A stretch of 8,344 bases of DNA from JANQRV01 sp964533785 (GTDB lineage Bacteria; Bacteroidota; Bacteroidia; Chitinophagales; Saprospiraceae), in contig CAZHNG010000304.1 in assembly GCA_964533785.1 (NCBI GenBank), positions 1 through 8,344 of the forward strand, in the 5' to 3' direction. Positions within the stretch are counted from its first letter, which is position 1. The number at the start of each line of letters is the position of its first letter. Position numbers and translations under genes: made by a program. Positions 6,723-8,344 of the stretch are shown here, in pieces. The notes beneath the pieces are model-generated. The model had not been told where the DNA came from. It saw only the letters and a list, made by a program, of their open reading frames with translations, and made no database searches.

Positions 6723-6923
6723 AGCTGGTACATTTTATGGTAAAATTAGAAAAAAGCTGACAATCCGTTGATAATAATAAGGGGGTAGGATAGCCCCGCA
6801 CCAATAAAAACGTCAACCCGAATAATTTTTATTAACCGCTATGACTCCGGAAGTCTTTTGTAGTGATATTAATCATCTCAACTGAGATGCGCATTTTATA
6901 AATTAGGCAGAAACCAACTAAAT
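6723..6923. promoter_or_regulatory. Divergent intergenic region between ceramidase-like and GTPase genes
   Basis: This 201-bp stretch must hold the start signals of both flanking genes. CATCTCA-AC-TGAGATG (6874-6889) is a dyad with 7-bp arms, 34 bp before the GTPase start; it could be an operator or a leader hairpin. A smaller imperfect dyad, GACTCCGGAAGTC, sits at 6843-6855 and is followed by TTTTG. I could not place a convincing TAnnTTTG promoter for either gene. The functional reading is inference. Confidence 0.35.
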
Positions 6924-8261
6924 ATGACCAAAAAAAGAGTTCTGATCATGGGGGCAGCCGGCCGTGATTTTCACAATTTCAATACAGTATTCCGCGACAA
7001 TGAACAATACGAAGTCGTTGCTTTTTCGGCAGCACAGATCCCTAATATTCTCAACCGCAAATACCCGGCTTCCTTAGCGGGAAAGTTATATCCCCACGGA
7101 ATTCCAATTTACGACGAAAAAGATCTGTCAAAACTCATCAAAGAGTTTGAAATTGATGATGTCGTTTTTTCTTATTCAGATATTTCTTACGACGATTTAA
7201 TGCACAAATGTGCGTTGGTCAATACGGCTGGCGCAAATTTCGTTTTACTGGGTCGTAAAGATACTTCAATCAAAAGCACCAAACCCTTGATCAGTATTGG
7301 GGCTACTCGGACGGGATGCGGTAAAAGCCAGACCGCACGTCGGTTGATCGAGATCCTGATTGAAGAAGGGTTGAGGGTAGTAGCCATCCGGCATCCCATG
7401 CCTTACGGTGATCTTGACGCCCAGAAGGTACAGCGGTATGCCAGTTTGGAAGATCTAATTAAGTACGATTGTACCATTGAGGAAATGGAAGAATACGAAC
7501 CCCATATTGTGCGGGGGAATGTTATTTATGCAGGTGTAGATTACGAAGCCATCCTACGTGCCGCGGAAAATGATCCCGATGGCTGCGATGTCATTGTTTG
7601 GGATGGTGGGAATAACGATTTCCCATTTTACATTCCCGATCTGCACATCACCGTAACGGATCCGCACCGTGCAGGTCATGGTATGTCTTATTATCCCGGC
7701 GAGGTAACCTTGCGGATGTCCAATGTGGTGATCATTAATAAAATTGACAGCGGGCACCCGGATGATATCACGAAGATTAGAAAAACGGTTGCTGAAACCG
7801 TTCCCCAAGCAATAGTGATCGAGGCTGCTTCACCCATTAGTGTTGCAGACCCTACCGTGATTCGAGGCAAAAAAGTCTTGGTGGTTGAGGATGGGCCTAC
7901 TCTTACCCATGGCGGAATGAAAATTGGAGCAGGTACTTTAGCGGCTGAAAAATTCGGAGCCGAGGAACTGGTTGACCCACGACCTTTCCTCGTAGGGCAA
8001 CTGCAAGATACTTTTCGGGATTATCCTGATATCGGGACACTACTTCCCGCAATGGGATACGGTGATGAACAACTTCGCGACCTCGAGGCTACGATAAATG
8101 ACTGTGATTGTGATTCAGTCATCATTGGTACACCCATCGATCTGAAACGGGTGATCAATATAAAAAAACCAAGCACGCGGGTGTTTTACAACCTGCAATC
8201 TATTGGTGAACCAAATTTAGAAGGTGTGGTCAAAGAGTTTCTCTTGTCTTACTTAAGTTAG
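6924..8261 (+). CDS. Predicted GTPase, cyclic 2,3-diphosphoglycerate synthetase family (COG2403-like)
   Basis: This is a 445-residue soluble protein. Its N-terminal part (1-115) looks like a Rossmann-type domain opening with RVLIMGAAGRDFHNFN. The P-loop domain begins about 120: SIGATRTGCGKSQTARR (124-140, K134, S135), then RHPMPYGDL (156-164), WDGGNNDFPFY (226-236), PDLHITVTDPHRAGHG (238-253) and the guanine-recognition NKID (272-275). HGGMKIGAG (329-337) is another conserved-looking block. The order and wording match the family whose archaeal member (Methanothermus fervidus) makes cyclic 2,3-diphosphoglycerate from 2,3-diphosphoglycerate with ATP; bacterial members are usually labelled predicted GTPases and their role is not established to my knowledge. 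The NKID motif suggests GTP use. Length is close to the archaeal enzyme (about 460). The ATG is the first in frame ahead of the GAAGRDFHN strand; A-rich upstream, no Shine-Dalgarno. No thermolysis-related or glycolytic neighbour is in view, so the context gives no hint of function. Confidence 0.82.
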   Translation: MTKKRVLIMGAAGRDFHNFNTVFRDNEQYEVVAFSAAQIPNILNRKYPASLAGKLYPHGIPIYDEKDLSKLIKEFEIDDVVFSYSDISYDDLMHKCALVNTAGANFVLLGRKDTSIKSTKPLISIGATRTGCGKSQTARRLIEILIEEGLRVVAIRHPMPYGDLDAQKVQRYASLEDLIKYDCTIEEMEEYEPHIVRGNVIYAGVDYEAILRAAENDPDGCDVIVWDGGNNDFPFYIPDLHITVTDPHRAGHGMSYYPGEVTLRMSNVVIINKIDSGHPDDITKIRKTVAETVPQAIVIEAASPISVADPTVIRGKKVLVVEDGPTLTHGGMKIGAGTLAAEKFGAEELVDPRPFLVGQLQDTFRDYPDIGTLLPAMGYGDEQLRDLEATINDCDCDSVIIGTPIDLKRVINIKKPSTRVFYNLQSIGEPNLEGVVKEFLLSYLS

Positions 8262-8296
8262 CAGATCTATTTCATCATTACTTATTTAATTTGGAC

Positions 8297-8344
8297 TTTT
8301 GACGCTAGACACTAGACACTAGACACTAGACGCTAGATTTTAGA
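8297..8344. repeat. Tandem 7-bp repeat array, unit (A/G)CTAGAC
   Basis: Read in 7-bp steps the units are TTTTGAC, GCTAGAC, ACTAGAC, ACTAGAC, ACTAGAC, GCTAGAT and TTTAGA, the last cut by the window edge. Four central units from 8304 are perfect matches to (A/G)CTAGAC and the outer ones decay, the pattern of a short tandem array that expands in the middle. It begins 35 nt after the GTPase stop codon in non-coding DNA. It resembles in style the short heptamer tandem repeats known from cyanobacteria and other genomes. Whether it continues to the right cannot be seen. Confidence 0.85.

Noticed and set aside
6787..6816. Sigma70-like TTGACG-18 bp-TATCCT on the minus strand before the ceramidase-like gene
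   Set aside because: The main Bacteroidota sigma factor uses a different consensus, and a match this loose is common by chance.
1..8344. CRISPR array, insertion sequence, toxin-antitoxin pair, tRNA or phage gene
   Set aside because: I looked on both strands and found no repeat-spacer pattern, transposase motif, terminal inverted repeat pair or cloverleaf; the 7-bp array at the right end is too short and has no spacers.

Overview
The window looks like a chromosomal segment of a member of the Bacteroidota, possibly a Saprospiria-type lineage. The MurA C-terminus, the DUF4286 protein and the DnaB read like Bacteroidota versions. None of the six complete genes has a clear Shine-Dalgarno sequence in front of its start; the upstream bases are A/T-rich. 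A TAnnTTTG-type -7 promoter element lies ahead of dnaB. The lineage below phylum level is a guess.

Layout, left to right. (1) Positions 1-626: the 3' end of murA (peptidoglycan precursor synthesis), overlapping by 14 nt a small DUF4286 gene. (2) Positions 764-1924: a short-chain-type acyl-CoA dehydrogenase. (3) Positions 2114-3238: a membrane-embedded site-2-protease-type metalloprotease (M50) with two C-terminal CBS repeats. (4) Positions 3239-3631: a 393-bp A+T-rich non-coding stretch with several dyads, one perfect DnaA box (TTATCCACA) and three near matches. (5) Positions 3632-5152: dnaB, the replicative helicase, with a C-terminus (EEDIPF) resembling the protein-binding tip of SSB. (6) Positions 5172-6722, minus strand: a membrane-anchored protein of the neutral/alkaline ceramidase family, convergent with dnaB across only 19 bp. 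(7) Positions 6723-6923: a divergent intergenic region with a short dyad. (8) Positions 6924-8261: a P-loop GTPase-like protein of the cyclic 2,3-diphosphoglycerate synthetase family (COG2403-like). (9) From about 8297 to the window end: a tandem 7-bp repeat array (NNTAGAC) running off the edge.

The genes do not form one pathway. They are housekeeping genes (cell wall, fatty-acid oxidation, membrane proteolysis, replication) mixed with two less characterised enzymes. I see no mobile element, CRISPR array, defence island, tRNA or rRNA. The most interesting items are the DnaA-box-like cluster before dnaB, the SSB-like tail of DnaB, the ceramidase-family protein that seems to lack the catalytic serine motif, the archaeal-type GTPase, and the heptamer array.
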